Below, in pieces: positions 28,000-36,971 of a DNA stretch of 64,000 nt. How positions within the stretch are numbered: the first letter of the stretch is position 1; every line of letters begins with the position of its first letter. Origin of the DNA: Chitinophaga sp. YR627. Lineage in GTDB: Bacteria > Bacteroidota > Bacteroidia > Chitinophagales > Chitinophagaceae. The notes below the pieces were generated by a model. It did no database searches, was not told where the DNA came from, and was given only the letters and a program-made list of their open reading frames with translations. The position numbers and the translations under genes were made by a program. The stretch lies in NCBI RefSeq assembly GCF_900114995.1, contig NZ_FOUX01000004.1, positions 992,001 to 1,056,000 of the forward strand, read 5' to 3'.

Positions 28000-28436
28000 C
28001 AATACTCAGTACCAGCCAGTCTTTTTAGAGTATGCCATTGGCAAGGTGTTTGATATACAGCGCAATAGAAGGGATTGCTCTTGTAGCGGAAAGACCATGC
28101 CCTGGCATGTCGTGCCATATAATACAGGGAAGGGACAATTGATGAATGGCTGTTGCATCCACTATTTCATCCAAGCTAGAATAAAAACGAAATGTACAAC
28201 TGACGCCAGATGGCTATACCTACGCAATGCAGGCATAGGTATGGACTGCCAACTGATGAGGTGAATGAGCGCTATTTTCTTTACATGACAGAAATAAATC
28301 AGCTGCAGGCTCATTGTGAAAGGCGATTGCGTTGTATTATAGTTAACAGAGAAGATATTGAAGTTATCATAGCAATATAGATAGAAGCAGCTGCCCCTGC
28401 TTCAAAAAAATTTGTAACCAAATCTTACTATATAAG
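28000..28436. other. 437-bp intergenic region without a supported gene
   Basis: The sequence between the PRPP-synthetase-like gene and the second susC has no family-recognisable frame on either strand. On the minus strand, 28024-28200 stays open for about 60 codons (around IIWHDMPGHGLSATRA) and looks protein-like at its end, but lacks a start and is interrupted upstream, so it may be a decayed remnant or chance. Confidence 0.4.
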
Positions 28437-31400
28437 ATGAGAAGCCATGTACTCAACTGGTTGTGGCTGTGCTTTGCCTTTTTCTGTAGTGTAAAACCCA
28501 CAAAGGCAAACACAAGCGTTAACCACTTCTTTTACGAGACCAGCGCTGAGATAAATAAATATCAGCCCTCAATTACAGCCTTCCAACAAAAGGATACCAC
28601 TGTAAAACCCACTACCAGTCCGGTAGTTATTACACCTTCGTCATCTGCAAAAGATACGTCTGGTAAACAAATGAAGGATACTGCAAAGCCTGCCGCCAGC
28701 TCTCCGGTAGTGATCACACCAAACTCTGCTGCGAAAGATACTTCGGGCAAACAGACAAAAGATACCAGTGCGCCGGCTACTGCATCTCCTGTCGTGATCA
28801 CACCAAACGCAGATACCAGCAAGCCAAAGCAGGATTCTTCATCAGCGTCCCGCACAGACAGTACACGTACTGCTGCTGCTAAAGACACGACGACAAAACC
28901 CAAAAGCGATACTGCATTAATACTACCTGCTGATCCTAATACGGTAAAGCAGACAACTGGTCAGTTCAGTCTGAAAGGCACAGTGAAAGAGGCCGGAGGA
29001 ACAGCTGTTCCAGGTGCTCAGGTGGTTAACCTCAGTACAAAACAGGGCGTAGCAGCAGGTCCTGATGGTACATTTACAATAAAGGCTTCTCTGAAAGATA
29101 CTATCAAAATTTCCGCACCGACATTCGCAGAACAATCCATTCCACTCGACTCACAGGAGCCGCTGGCAGTAAGTCTGGCTCCTGCCTCATCCGGTAAGAA
29201 AGAATTGAAAGAAGTAGTAGTGACTGCACTCGGTATCCAAAAAAATACACGCGCTGTAGGTTATGCAGTGGAAGAAGTTAATGGTAGCGCTGTACAGGAA
29301 GCGAAAGAGGTCAACTTCGTGAATGCACTGACAGGTAAAGTGCCTGGTCTGCAAGTCAACAGCAATACGGGTTCCATGGGTGGTTCCACCAAGATCACGA
29401 TCCGTGGTGTAAAGTCTATTCTTGGTGATAATAACGCATTCGTTGTTGTAGATGGGACACCATTTATCAATAACAACACGAACCAGGGCGGTCAGCTCAA
29501 CGGTGGTGGTGGTTACGATTTTGGTAGCTCTCTGCAGGATATTAATCCTGAAGATATCGACAACATCTCTGTGTTGAAAGGTGCTGCTGCAACAGCTCTG
29601 TACGGTAGCCGCGGTGCTAACGGTGTGATGCTGATCACTACGAAAAAACGTCCTGAAACTTCCGGTGGTATCGGTGTTACATACAGCATCAATGCACAGG
29701 TTGATAAAGTATATGTACTGCCTAAATACCAGAATGAATATGGTGGTGGTACCGGTGGTAAATTTGATACACTCTATTACAACCAGCATCCGGAAGGCTT
29801 CCTGAATGAAGGCGCAGCAACATACGATGATAATAATGGCCTCGGCCGTTATGACCTGCTGGTAAGATATTATGATGATGCGTCGTGGGGACCAAAATTA
29901 GATGGCCGTCAGGTACGTCACTACTGGTCATGGGATAAGAATAAAGGTAATCCTGACTTTGGTAAGACAGCTCCATGGTCAGCGAATCCAAATAATGTGA
30001 GGGATTTCTACAGAACGGGGTTCACGCTCACCAATAATATTGCCATGGCGGGTAACAATGATAAAGGTTACTTCAGATTATCCTATGGCAATATGACGCA
30101 GAACTTTATTCTGCCAAATGCAGAAATGCGTCGTAATAACTTCTCATTTAACGGAGGATATGATGTAGCGAAAGGATTGAAAGGTGTGGCATCCATCAAC
30201 TATAGTGCGACCAAAGCAAATGCACGTCCGGGTACTGGTTTCACCGGTCCTAACCCAACATTGCAGTTCACTATGTACGGACAGCGTCAGCTGGATATGG
30301 AGCGTCAGAAAAAATATCAGTATGATGACGGATCACAGATCACCTGGAACCGTAAGTCATGGGATGATCCTGCTGTAGCATCCAGCAATGGTCCATACTG
30401 GAATCGTTACATGGACTATGAAACCGATAGCCGCAACCGTTTATTTGGTAATGCAGGTCTCGACTGGGATGTATCAAAATGGCTGACCATCAGTGGCCGT
30501 GTATTCATGGACGACTATAATACGCTGGAAGAAGAAAGATCTGCGAAAGATTATCTGATCGGTGGTTATATCAAAAGAGTACGTACCTCCAGAGAGATGA
30601 ACTATCAGTTAACAGCTAATATCAATAAAGAACTTAGTAAAGACTTTAAACTGAATGCGTTGATCGGTGGTAATATCATGCACCGTAAATGGACCACTAC
30701 CGGTGGTAGCACTGTAGGCGGTCTGATCATTCCGGGTGTATACAACCTGAATAACTCATTGCAAACAGCACAGCCTATTGATGAGTTCTTCGAAAAACAG
30801 ATCAACTCCGGTTTCGCAACTGCATCACTGGGTTATAAAAACTATTTGTTCCTGGAACTGACCGGACGTGCTGACTGGAGCTCTGCGCTTGCCAGTGAAA
30901 ACAATCCATATTTCTACCCATCAGCATCTGCTTCCTTCGTGTTCTCTGATCTGCTGAAAGACTGGAAATGGCTGAGCTTCGGTAAACTGCGTGGAAGCAT
31001 TTCACAGGTAGGTAGTGATACTGATCCATATCAGATCTATGATACTTATCAGTTCATTCCTCCATTTGGTAACTTCCCTGCTACACAGCTGACTTCCGTT
31101 AAATATAACAAGACACTGAAACCAGAACGTACGAGAGAATACGAAACAGGTATCTCCCTGAAATTCCTGGATGATCATATCGGACTGGATGTTACTTACT
31201 ACGACAGGATCACCAAAGACCAGATCATTCCATTGCCGATCTCTTCTGCAAGCGGCTTCACCAGCACGATCGTAAATGGTGGTTCCGTACAGAACCGTGG
31301 TGTGGAAATAGGACTGAACCTGAATCCGATCCGTCTGAAAAATGGTTTCCGCTGGGATATCAATGCCAACATTGCACGTAACCGTAATAAGCTGCTGGAT

Positions 31401-32141
31401 CTGAATATTGACCAGTACAACAGCTCACTGCCTGTATTGCTGATCGGTACTGACCGCAGAACAACAAAAGTATCTGTAGCCGCTTATGTAGGTAAACCAA
31501 TGGGTACCCTGCTCGGAACTGATTATGTATACGATGCACAGGGACGTAAGATCGTAGGACCTGATGGTCTGTATAAGATCACCGACAATCCTGTTCCGAT
31601 CGGTAACGCATATCCTGATTTCGTAGGTGGTGTAACCAACAGCTTTACCTATAAAGGTATCTATCTGTCTGCACTGGTTGACTTCCAGCACGGAGGCGAT
31701 TTCTTCTCCTACACCAACATGTATGGTAAAGGTTCCGGTTTGCTGGATATCACTGCTGCCAATGGTGTAAGAGAAAAAGGTATCATTGCGGAAGGCGTAA
31801 CTGAAGACGGCAAACCTAATGATGTCGTACTGGATGCAGCAACCTACTTCCAGAATAACGAAGGTAGAAACCTGAGTAAAGCGAATCTGTATGATGCGAG
31901 CTACATCTATCTGCGTGAAGTAAAACTGGGTTATAATCTGCCGGAAAGCTGGTTCAAAAAAGTAGGCGCACAGACAGCAAGACTGTCTCTCTACGGACGT
32001 AACCTCTGGCTGATCAAATCCAATGCTCCAAACGTAGACCCTTCGAACATTCTCAACTCCTCTTCCAATATACAGGGGATTGAAGGTGGTGCATTACCAT
32101 CACTGCGTTCTTATGGTATTAACCTGAATGTATCATTCTAA
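28437..32141 (+). CDS. SusC/RagA TonB-linked transporter with repeat-bearing N-terminal linker
   Basis: A 1234-residue outer-membrane transporter. A signal sequence (about 1-24) leads into a Ser/Thr/Lys-rich linker (about 50-165) with three 28-residue repeats, then a carboxypeptidase-regulatory-like domain (about 177-250), a plug (about 258-405, KEVVVTALGIQKN, VVVDGTPFINNNT and ATALYGSRGANGVMLITTKK) and the barrel ending GINLNVSF. There is no STN domain and no sigma/anti-sigma pair nearby, so it is regulated differently from the first SusC. No glycoside hydrolase accompanies it; substrates may be peptides or glycans. The SusD partner follows after 11 bases. Confidence 0.93.
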   Translation: MRSHVLNWLWLCFAFFCSVKPTKANTSVNHFFYETSAEINKYQPSITAFQQKDTTVKPTTSPVVITPSSSAKDTSGKQMKDTAKPAASSPVVITPNSAAKDTSGKQTKDTSAPATASPVVITPNADTSKPKQDSSSASRTDSTRTAAAKDTTTKPKSDTALILPADPNTVKQTTGQFSLKGTVKEAGGTAVPGAQVVNLSTKQGVAAGPDGTFTIKASLKDTIKISAPTFAEQSIPLDSQEPLAVSLAPASSGKKELKEVVVTALGIQKNTRAVGYAVEEVNGSAVQEAKEVNFVNALTGKVPGLQVNSNTGSMGGSTKITIRGVKSILGDNNAFVVVDGTPFINNNTNQGGQLNGGGGYDFGSSLQDINPEDIDNISVLKGAAATALYGSRGANGVMLITTKKRPETSGGIGVTYSINAQVDKVYVLPKYQNEYGGGTGGKFDTLYYNQHPEGFLNEGAATYDDNNGLGRYDLLVRYYDDASWGPKLDGRQVRHYWSWDKNKGNPDFGKTAPWSANPNNVRDFYRTGFTLTNNIAMAGNNDKGYFRLSYGNMTQNFILPNAEMRRNNFSFNGGYDVAKGLKGVASINYSATKANARPGTGFTGPNPTLQFTMYGQRQLDMERQKKYQYDDGSQITWNRKSWDDPAVASSNGPYWNRYMDYETDSRNRLFGNAGLDWDVSKWLTISGRVFMDDYNTLEEERSAKDYLIGGYIKRVRTSREMNYQLTANINKELSKDFKLNALIGGNIMHRKWTTTGGSTVGGLIIPGVYNLNNSLQTAQPIDEFFEKQINSGFATASLGYKNYLFLELTGRADWSSALASENNPYFYPSASASFVFSDLLKDWKWLSFGKLRGSISQVGSDTDPYQIYDTYQFIPPFGNFPATQLTSVKYNKTLKPERTREYETGISLKFLDDHIGLDVTYYDRITKDQIIPLPISSASGFTSTIVNGGSVQNRGVEIGLNLNPIRLKNGFRWDINANIARNRNKLLDLNIDQYNSSLPVLLIGTDRRTTKVSVAAYVGKPMGTLLGTDYVYDAQGRKIVGPDGLYKITDNPVPIGNAYPDFVGGVTNSFTYKGIYLSALVDFQHGGDFFSYTNMYGKGSGLLDITAANGVREKGIIAEGVTEDGKPNDVVLDAATYFQNNEGRNLSKANLYDASYIYLREVKLGYNLPESWFKKVGAQTARLSLYGRNLWLIKSNAPNVDPSNILNSSSNIQGIEGGALPSLRSYGINLNVSF
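28617..28868 (+). repeat. Three tandem 84-bp (28-residue) repeats inside susC
   Basis: The peptide SPVVITP occurs at residues 61-67, 89-95 and 117-123, an exact 28-residue period. The first two units share AKDTSGKQ and KDT further on; the third has diverged after SPVVITPN. The codons differ between copies, so the duplication is not recent. Confidence 0.85.
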
Positions 32142-32152
32142 AACTGAGTTCA

Positions 32153-33613
32153 ATGTTGAAAAGATTCTTAATATACGCATGGCCGGTATTATTCATCTTT
32201 GTGATGATGGCAGGATGTAAAGACCTCGATGAGATCAACCACGATCCCACCAAACCTACAGAGTCAGAGCCGGCATATCTGCTGACCAGCGCTGAGAAAA
32301 ATGCGATGGATTATATGTACAGCACTTTGCAGAATGGCTATATTGGTATGCACTATTCGCAGTTCTGGTCTGCCAATTCAAGAGTGAATGACAGTCAGTA
32401 TGCGATCGATGAAAATAACAATACCGCTTTCTGGAATTTCCTGTATGTATCCTTACATAGTCTTGACAGAATAGTAACGATTAATAATCAGCGTGGCAAT
32501 AATCCGGCTGCTAAAAATCAGAACGCCATTGCCGGTATTCTGAAAGTATGGTTGTACCAGGTACTGACAGATACGTATGTGAATATTCCTTACTCACAGG
32601 CATTAAAAGAGGGTGATAATATTACGCCTGCCTATGACAATCAGGAAGCTATTTACACTTCCCTGATCGATACGCTGAACAAACAGATTACAGCGCTCGA
32701 CCCATCTCAGCCTACTTTCGATGGTGGTGATGTGATCTATAACGGCGATGTGACAAAGTGGAAAACCCTGGCGCATTCACTGATGCTCCGACTGGCGATC
32801 CGTATTGCGGACGTAGCACCGGATAGAGCTAAAGCAATCATTGAAGCAAATTATACAGCAGCCATGCAGAGCAATGCAGATAATGCAGAATTTGCGTATC
32901 TGGCTACAGCGCCCAACAAATTTCCGCTGAATGATTCAGAAAGGGAAGTGCTTGACTTCTTCGTGAGCACCACACTGGTGAACTACATGAAGAGCACCAA
33001 TGACCCACGTCTGCCGATTTATGCAAGACCTGCGAAAGGTACTGGTCTGATCACTGGTCTTGAGTATGGCAGAAGTGCGAATGATCCAGGCAGACTGTCT
33101 CCGGACAATTATTCCTATCCGGGCACCAAAATTTATTCAGCTACAATGCCTGGTATCCTGATGACCTATCCGGAAGTAGCATTTATTCTGGCTGAAGCAG
33201 CCGCCCGGACCTGGAATGTAGGAGAAGCGGCGCCGGCACTTTATGAGAAAGGTATCCGTGCCTCCATGGAGTACTGGGATGTGACAACAGGTGTGGATGA
33301 ATATGTGGCGTCTGTTCCATATAATGCGGGAGACTGGAAAAATGTGATCGGCACCCAGAAATGGCTGGCACTCTATCCACAGGGATTCCAGGCATGGTTT
33401 GAGCGCCTGCGTCTTGACTTTAAAAAGCCGAATGGAGATTCACTGTTCATAGCACCCTATTCGGGCTCTCTGGACCAGAATGTACCATATGTACCCTCCC
33501 GTCTGACCTACCCATTGGGTGAGCGTACACAGAATGCGGCTTCTTACCAGAAGGCAGCTGATGCGATCGGAGGTGATACCAAAAAGAGCAAAAGCTGGTG
33601 GGATAAGAACTAA
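32153..33613 (+). CDS. SusD/RagB-like lipoprotein (SusD-like family 2 type)
   Basis: A 486-residue surface lipoprotein with lipobox Cys22 (VMMAGC). The body has the features of the shorter SusD-like_2 group: YLLTSAEKNAMDYMYSTLQ and WNFLYVSLHSLDRIV helices early, VLTDTYVNIPYSQAL, a central WKTLAHSLMLRLAIRIADV helix, and EVAFILAEAAARTWN and WLALYPQGFQAWFERLR late. It is the ligand-capturing partner of the SusC 11 bases upstream. It is transcribed with it and ends at a strong terminator (33641-33668). Confidence 0.92.
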   Translation: MLKRFLIYAWPVLFIFVMMAGCKDLDEINHDPTKPTESEPAYLLTSAEKNAMDYMYSTLQNGYIGMHYSQFWSANSRVNDSQYAIDENNNTAFWNFLYVSLHSLDRIVTINNQRGNNPAAKNQNAIAGILKVWLYQVLTDTYVNIPYSQALKEGDNITPAYDNQEAIYTSLIDTLNKQITALDPSQPTFDGGDVIYNGDVTKWKTLAHSLMLRLAIRIADVAPDRAKAIIEANYTAAMQSNADNAEFAYLATAPNKFPLNDSEREVLDFFVSTTLVNYMKSTNDPRLPIYARPAKGTGLITGLEYGRSANDPGRLSPDNYSYPGTKIYSATMPGILMTYPEVAFILAEAAARTWNVGEAAPALYEKGIRASMEYWDVTTGVDEYVASVPYNAGDWKNVIGTQKWLALYPQGFQAWFERLRLDFKKPNGDSLFIAPYSGSLDQNVPYVPSRLTYPLGERTQNAASYQKAADAIGGDTKKSKSWWDKN

Positions 33614-33640
33614 GGAACACAACTATCCTCATAAATCCTG

Positions 33641-33668
33641 AGCCCCGGTCACAAGCCGGGGCTTTTTC
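33641..33668 (+). terminator. Terminator of the second susCD pair
   Basis: Perfect 8-bp arms AGCCCCGG and CCGGGGCT with a 7-base loop, followed by TTTTCTTTG. Confidence 0.85.
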
Positions 33669-33962
33669 TTTGTATAGGGGATACCCTATCTATAGTCACG
33701 CTACGTTACACCTCCGTTCTGATCGGAGCACTAAGGCAGGGTAACTATAGTCAGACTATACTCAGACCACAGCTATAAGATCCCGACATAGAAATCCTTA
33801 TACCGGCCGTAGCGGACCTGTAATCAGGAACCAATATCAAGAAAGGAGACAGGGCAGAATAAGGTTACTCAGACGTTTCCCGGGGCTTATTTACGGGCAT
33901 ACGGCCATTCCCGGATATGGTTATCCGGACCCGGTGCCAAAGGGCTGTTTTACCAGTAAAAC
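33669..33962. other. Intergenic region between convergent genes, nothing recognised
   Basis: About 294 bases lie between the SusD terminator and the stop of the YcxB-like gene. I see no reading frame of note, no promoter and no clear hairpin with a U-run. Confidence 0.5.
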
Positions 33963-34442
33963 TTAATTAATATGATCATTCGCCAGACGGCTGAATTCCT
34001 CATGCGCGTCAGCGGATTTGAATGCGCTGGTAGGTACGAGGAAGAAGTTCTTTTTACCACGATAGAGGAAGAAGAAGTTTTTGGCTTCCACAACCCGGGT
34101 AAAGGTGCTCCAGGAGAGCAGGCGTTGTTGTTCGCTATTACGGGTGGAGATGGTGATACCTTCCTCTGAATATTTCAGATGGATATCGTCTTTAAAGGTA
34201 GCAGCCTTATTATAGATGGAAACGGGCAAAAGGAACCAGAACACCATAATGATGAGTACCACCATGGAGACAATCCCTATCAGGGCGCCTATTGTGACTA
34301 TTTTGAAAGCAAATCCGGCCAGTGTGAAGGCCAAAAGGATGAAGAGTGTGTTGCGGAATACTTTTATTTCTCCCAGCTGCAAAAAATGATAGCGTAATGC
34401 ATTCAATACCTCCTCCTTATTGTAATTAAACTCCAAATGCAT
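33963..34442 (-). CDS. YcxB-like membrane protein
   Basis: A 159-residue inner-membrane protein of the YcxB-like family. Two adjacent transmembrane helices (about 32-50 and 54-74) follow a short N-terminal YNKEEVLNALRYHFLQ segment. The C-terminal half is the YcxB domain (about 90-145: YSEEGITIST...LLSWSTFTRVVEAKNFFFLYRG, which contains the family's W-x-x-F/W pattern). The function of the family is unknown. It lies 18 bases after the next gene upstream (34461-35042) and is probably cotranscribed with it. Confidence 0.8.
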   Translation of the reverse strand: MHLEFNYNKEEVLNALRYHFLQLGEIKVFRNTLFILLAFTLAGFAFKIVTIGALIGIVSMVVLIIMVFWFLLPVSIYNKAATFKDDIHLKYSEEGITISTRNSEQQRLLSWSTFTRVVEAKNFFFLYRGKKNFFLVPTSAFKSADAHEEFSRLANDHIN

Positions 34443-34460
34443 TATGGCAAGGCAAACTTT

Positions 34461-35042
34461 TTATTTACTAACGGGGAGTGTCATCTGACTCTCCATATCA
34501 TCTCTACGGCTGACAGGCGCGTATTTCTTACGGTTGGCAACAGGTTGTTTTTTCACAGTGTTGGAAGAACCATCGGAGAGGTCATCCTCGCTTAAACCTG
34601 GAAAATTATTCTTTACGAACTGAAAATACTGCTGTAAGGTCTTTGGATCAACTTTGAAAGGAAAAGCCAGCTCGTTGCCGGTCAGTTTTGACAATTCATT
34701 GCTATTGATCCGGGATTCGTTCTGAAGGTACCATTTATAGAGATCCAGGATACCTTTTTTGAGCTCCTCCTCATACATTTTATCACCATCCTGATCCTTG
34801 GGTAACATCCATACGTACTCTTCCACCCTGGTCGGGCGGGTTACTTTGGTTACAGTTACCGTCTTCTCCTCGCAATTAGCATTCTTATTTCCGGCCTTAT
34901 CGCCTTCCTTCTCCTTGTCTTTCTCCTTCTCTTTCTCTTTACCGGCTTTGGTTTTATCCTCGTCCTTCCATTTTTCGCTATTTGCGCTTGCTGATGCGGC
35001 TGAGGCAACGGAGACCAACAGCAGGAACAACAGCTTCTTCAT
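34461..35042 (-). CDS. Exported charged protein of unknown function
   Basis: A 193-residue protein. I place the start at 35040-35042, where MKKLLFLLLVSVASAASASA is a textbook signal peptide; an in-frame ATG 13 codons upstream would spoil it. The mature part begins with a low-complexity Lys/Glu run (about 22-50, KEKEKDKEKEGDK-like), followed by a predicted helical region with an acidic core and the segment FVKNNFPGLSEDDLSDGSS. No family was recognised. The untranslated region upstream contains a short ORF and a terminator hairpin (35131-35222). Confidence 0.7.
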   Translation of the reverse strand: MKKLLFLLLVSVASAASASANSEKWKDEDKTKAGKEKEKEKDKEKEGDKAGNKNANCEEKTVTVTKVTRPTRVEEYVWMLPKDQDGDKMYEEELKKGILDLYKWYLQNESRINSNELSKLTGNELAFPFKVDPKTLQQYFQFVKNNFPGLSEDDLSDGSSNTVKKQPVANRKKYAPVSRRDDMESQMTLPVSK

Positions 35043-35130
35043 AGTGTAAAAAATTTGTAAGATTAAAAATACAAAATCCAAATTATAAATCCCAAACTAA
35101 TTGTCCGGCGGCAGGGAAGGATAGAGGGTT

Positions 35131-35163
35131 AAAAAACAAAAGCAATGGATAAACCATTGCTTT
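35131..35163 (-). terminator. Terminator hairpin in the leader of the 34461-35042 gene
   Basis: Perfect 10-bp arms AAAGCAATGG and CCATTGCTTT with a 5-base loop (35139-35163), followed on the minus strand by TGTTTTTTAACC. In the plus direction no U-run follows. It lies about 90 bases before the start of the downstream gene and 11 bases after the end of the short ORF at 35175. Confidence 0.7.
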
Positions 35164-35174
35164 CGAGAGTCATT

Positions 35175-35222
35175 TTACATTGCATGATGATTCACGCCTG
35201 TAGGAAATATTTGGTTCTTCAT
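35175..35222 (-). CDS. Possible 15-residue leader peptide
   Basis: A 16-codon frame on the minus strand encodes MKNQIFPTGVNHHAM and a TAA stop, followed 11 bases later by a strong terminator. A TATATTTG -7-like element lies at 35256-35263, about 35 bases before the ATG. The layout (promoter, tiny ORF, terminator, gene) parallels the cysteine-rich leader at 5945-5995. It could equally be a short non-coding RNA with a chance ORF. Confidence 0.3.
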   Translation of the reverse strand: MKNQIFPTGVNHHAM

Positions 35223-36045
35223 AGGACAGTAACCATAATAAAATTAATACAATAACAAATATAATAAATATTTATTGCAAGATAGGTGAGACCATAAATA
35301 TTTGAAATTCTTCAATTTACCATCGTCATTTTTGCAAAGCTGGTAAAAAACATAAAGGATTGTTAAAAATCCAAAACAGGACTTTTTACGGATATATATA
35401 AATAAAGTTAAAATGACCCCAAAATGCATTGCAAGGGAACGTGTGAATGAACTGACGATCGCCAACTGTCATACTGTATGAAAAAACCAATCGTGAGAAT
35501 GCTGAAACGGGCAGATAAGGGGAGAAATTAACATTTACGGAACACAACCGTGAGAACGGTACTAAGTAGAAATAGTAAGGGCACCTGGAAAGGCGCCCTC
35601 AATTTGTTACTATCCTATGAAAACCCTATTTGAATACAAATGTAAGGGCATGTTATTTTTCTTTGAAATTTTAAAGCCACAATAACAAATCGTTAACAAA
35701 GATAGCAATCCTACTACGCCTGAATCCCTTAACAGTATTGATTTCCGCTTATTCGTACTTTTTCGTAAATTCGTTAACAAACTGCTCAGAACTTATTGAT
35801 GGGCCTGTCCACGAGAGTGTTATTTTGTATGTAGAATGTATGTAGAATTATCGTCTTACCAGTTTCCCTTATACAGGGGATCCGCTCATTTAAGTACTTG
35901 ACTGGAGGGTTAAAAAAGTATATATTTATTTGATATGATGGTGTTTTAATCTTTTTATTTCCATTTTTTCAGAACGAATATATGGCCTGAAGATTGCATT
36001 ATAAACGGACAGAACCCTTACTGGATGGGAATTTGGTCGAATAAA
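35223..36045. other. AT-rich intergenic region with a hairpin at 35579-35598
   Basis: No convincing gene. On the minus strand 35579-35598 folds into GGGCGCCT/AGGTGCCC (one G-U pair) with a UUCC loop and is preceded by ATTCAAATAGGGTTTTCATA, similar to the sequence before the hairpin at 15663. On the plus strand 35618-35686 encodes a 22-residue frame starting MKTLFEYKCKGM. Neither is assigned. Confidence 0.4.
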
Positions 36046-36070
36046 AAATGAATAATATGCATATTCATTT
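36046..36070. promoter_or_regulatory. Inverted repeat upstream of the GGGP synthase gene
   Basis: Perfect 9-bp arms AAATGAATA and TATTCATTT with a 7-base spacer, ending 29 bases before the -7 element at 36100. The position fits binding just upstream of, or over, the -33 region. Confidence 0.45.
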
Positions 36071-36099
36071 AACAATGTGGCTTATTACCGAAAAAATTA

Positions 36100-36107
36100 T
36101 ACATTTG
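36100..36107 (+). promoter_or_regulatory. -7 element of the GGGP synthase promoter
   Basis: TACATTTG fits TAnnTTTG and stands 25 bases before the ATG. The -33 position (around 36076-36080) reads TGTGG, a weak match, consistent with activator dependence. Confidence 0.5.
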
Positions 36108-36132
36108 CGACAACCGGAACAATGCTATTTTA

Positions 36133-36891
36133 ATGCACAATAAAATATACAATTCTTTTATCGATAGGAAAGCGAAGGGCATCAAGTCATTCGCAGTACT
36201 GATTGATCCGGATAAGGTAACTCCTGCTGACATAGCAGACCTTGCGGCGAAATGTACGGCAGCTAAGGTGGATTATATATTCCTTGGCGGTAGTCTTGTG
36301 ATCACCAACCACCTCGATGAATGCGTACAACAGTTTAAAACACTCTGTGATATTCCTGTGGTGTTATTCCCTGGCAGCCCCTCTCAGGTCTCCCGTTATG
36401 CCGACGCATTGCTTTACCTGTCTGTTATATCAGGGCGTAACCCCGAATTGCTGATAGGACAACATGTACTATCTGCTCCAGCCGTTAAAAAGAGCGGCCT
36501 GGAAGTTATTTCTACCGGTTATGTCTTAATTGACGGCGGCGCGCCGACTACTGTATCTTATATCAGTAATACCACTCCCATCCCTTCAGATAAGGACGAC
36601 ATTGCCATGTGTACCGCAATGGCAGGCGAGATGCTGGGCATGAAAGTAGTATTTATGGACGCCGGCAGCGGTGCCCGTAAGCCGATCACGGAAAGTATGA
36701 TCTCCCGCGTAGCCAGCCAGGTAGCAGCCCCTATTATCGTTGGCGGTGGTATCCGCGACGCAGAAAAGGCTTACCTGAACTGTAAGGCAGGCGCCGATAT
36801 CATCGTGGTAGGTAATGCTATCGAGAAGGAAACTTCACTCATCAAAGAAATGGCCGACGCAGTGCACGCAGCTGCTCCTGTGTTGAAATAA
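36133..36891 (+). CDS. Geranylgeranylglyceryl/heptaprenylglyceryl phosphate synthase family protein
   Basis: A 252-residue TIM-barrel prenyltransferase that joins an isoprenyl diphosphate to sn-glycerol-1-phosphate, the first ether-lipid step in archaea; bacterial members occur in Bacillus (PcrB) and Bacteroidota. Visible motifs: LIDPDK (about 24-29), the GGSLVI loop (about 53-58), LFPGSPSQV (about 80-88), ISTGYVLIDGG, MDAGSGARKPI and the phosphate loop IIVGGGIRDAE (about 200-210). The length fits the Bacteroidota group. It lies near dxs, an isoprenoid-precursor gene, separated by a two-component pair. The lipid product in this organism is unknown. Confidence 0.9.
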   Translation: MHNKIYNSFIDRKAKGIKSFAVLIDPDKVTPADIADLAAKCTAAKVDYIFLGGSLVITNHLDECVQQFKTLCDIPVVLFPGSPSQVSRYADALLYLSVISGRNPELLIGQHVLSAPAVKKSGLEVISTGYVLIDGGAPTTVSYISNTTPIPSDKDDIAMCTAMAGEMLGMKVVFMDAGSGARKPITESMISRVASQVAAPIIVGGGIRDAEKAYLNCKAGADIIVVGNAIEKETSLIKEMADAVHAAAPVLK

Positions 36892-36903
36892 TAAATGCTT
36901 TAT

Positions 36904-36956
36904 AAAAGCGAAACGCTGATCATCGTAGTTAATACGATAATCAGCGTTTCGCTTTT
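36904..36956. terminator. Bidirectional terminator between convergent genes
   Basis: A long hairpin: 17-bp perfect outer arms (36904-36920 and 36940-36956), plus an inner ATCGTA/TACGAT stem after one mismatch. A U-run follows in the plus direction and AAAA/TTTT flanks allow use in the minus direction, so it can serve both the synthase gene and the response regulator gene. Confidence 0.85.
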
Positions 36957-36971
36957 TAGCTTAATATGGAC

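Noticed and set aside
28021..28430. Minus-strand frames that look partly like a protein end (around IIWHDMPGHGLSATRA) with an interrupted upstream part
   Set aside because: No start codon in frame, a stop just upstream, and no family recognised. It could be a decayed gene, but chance is as likely.
35244..35465. 73-codon minus-strand frame starting MAIVSSFTRSL
   Set aside because: AT-driven hydrophobic and Lys/Tyr composition and no recognisable domain; it crosses the candidate promoter of the short leader.
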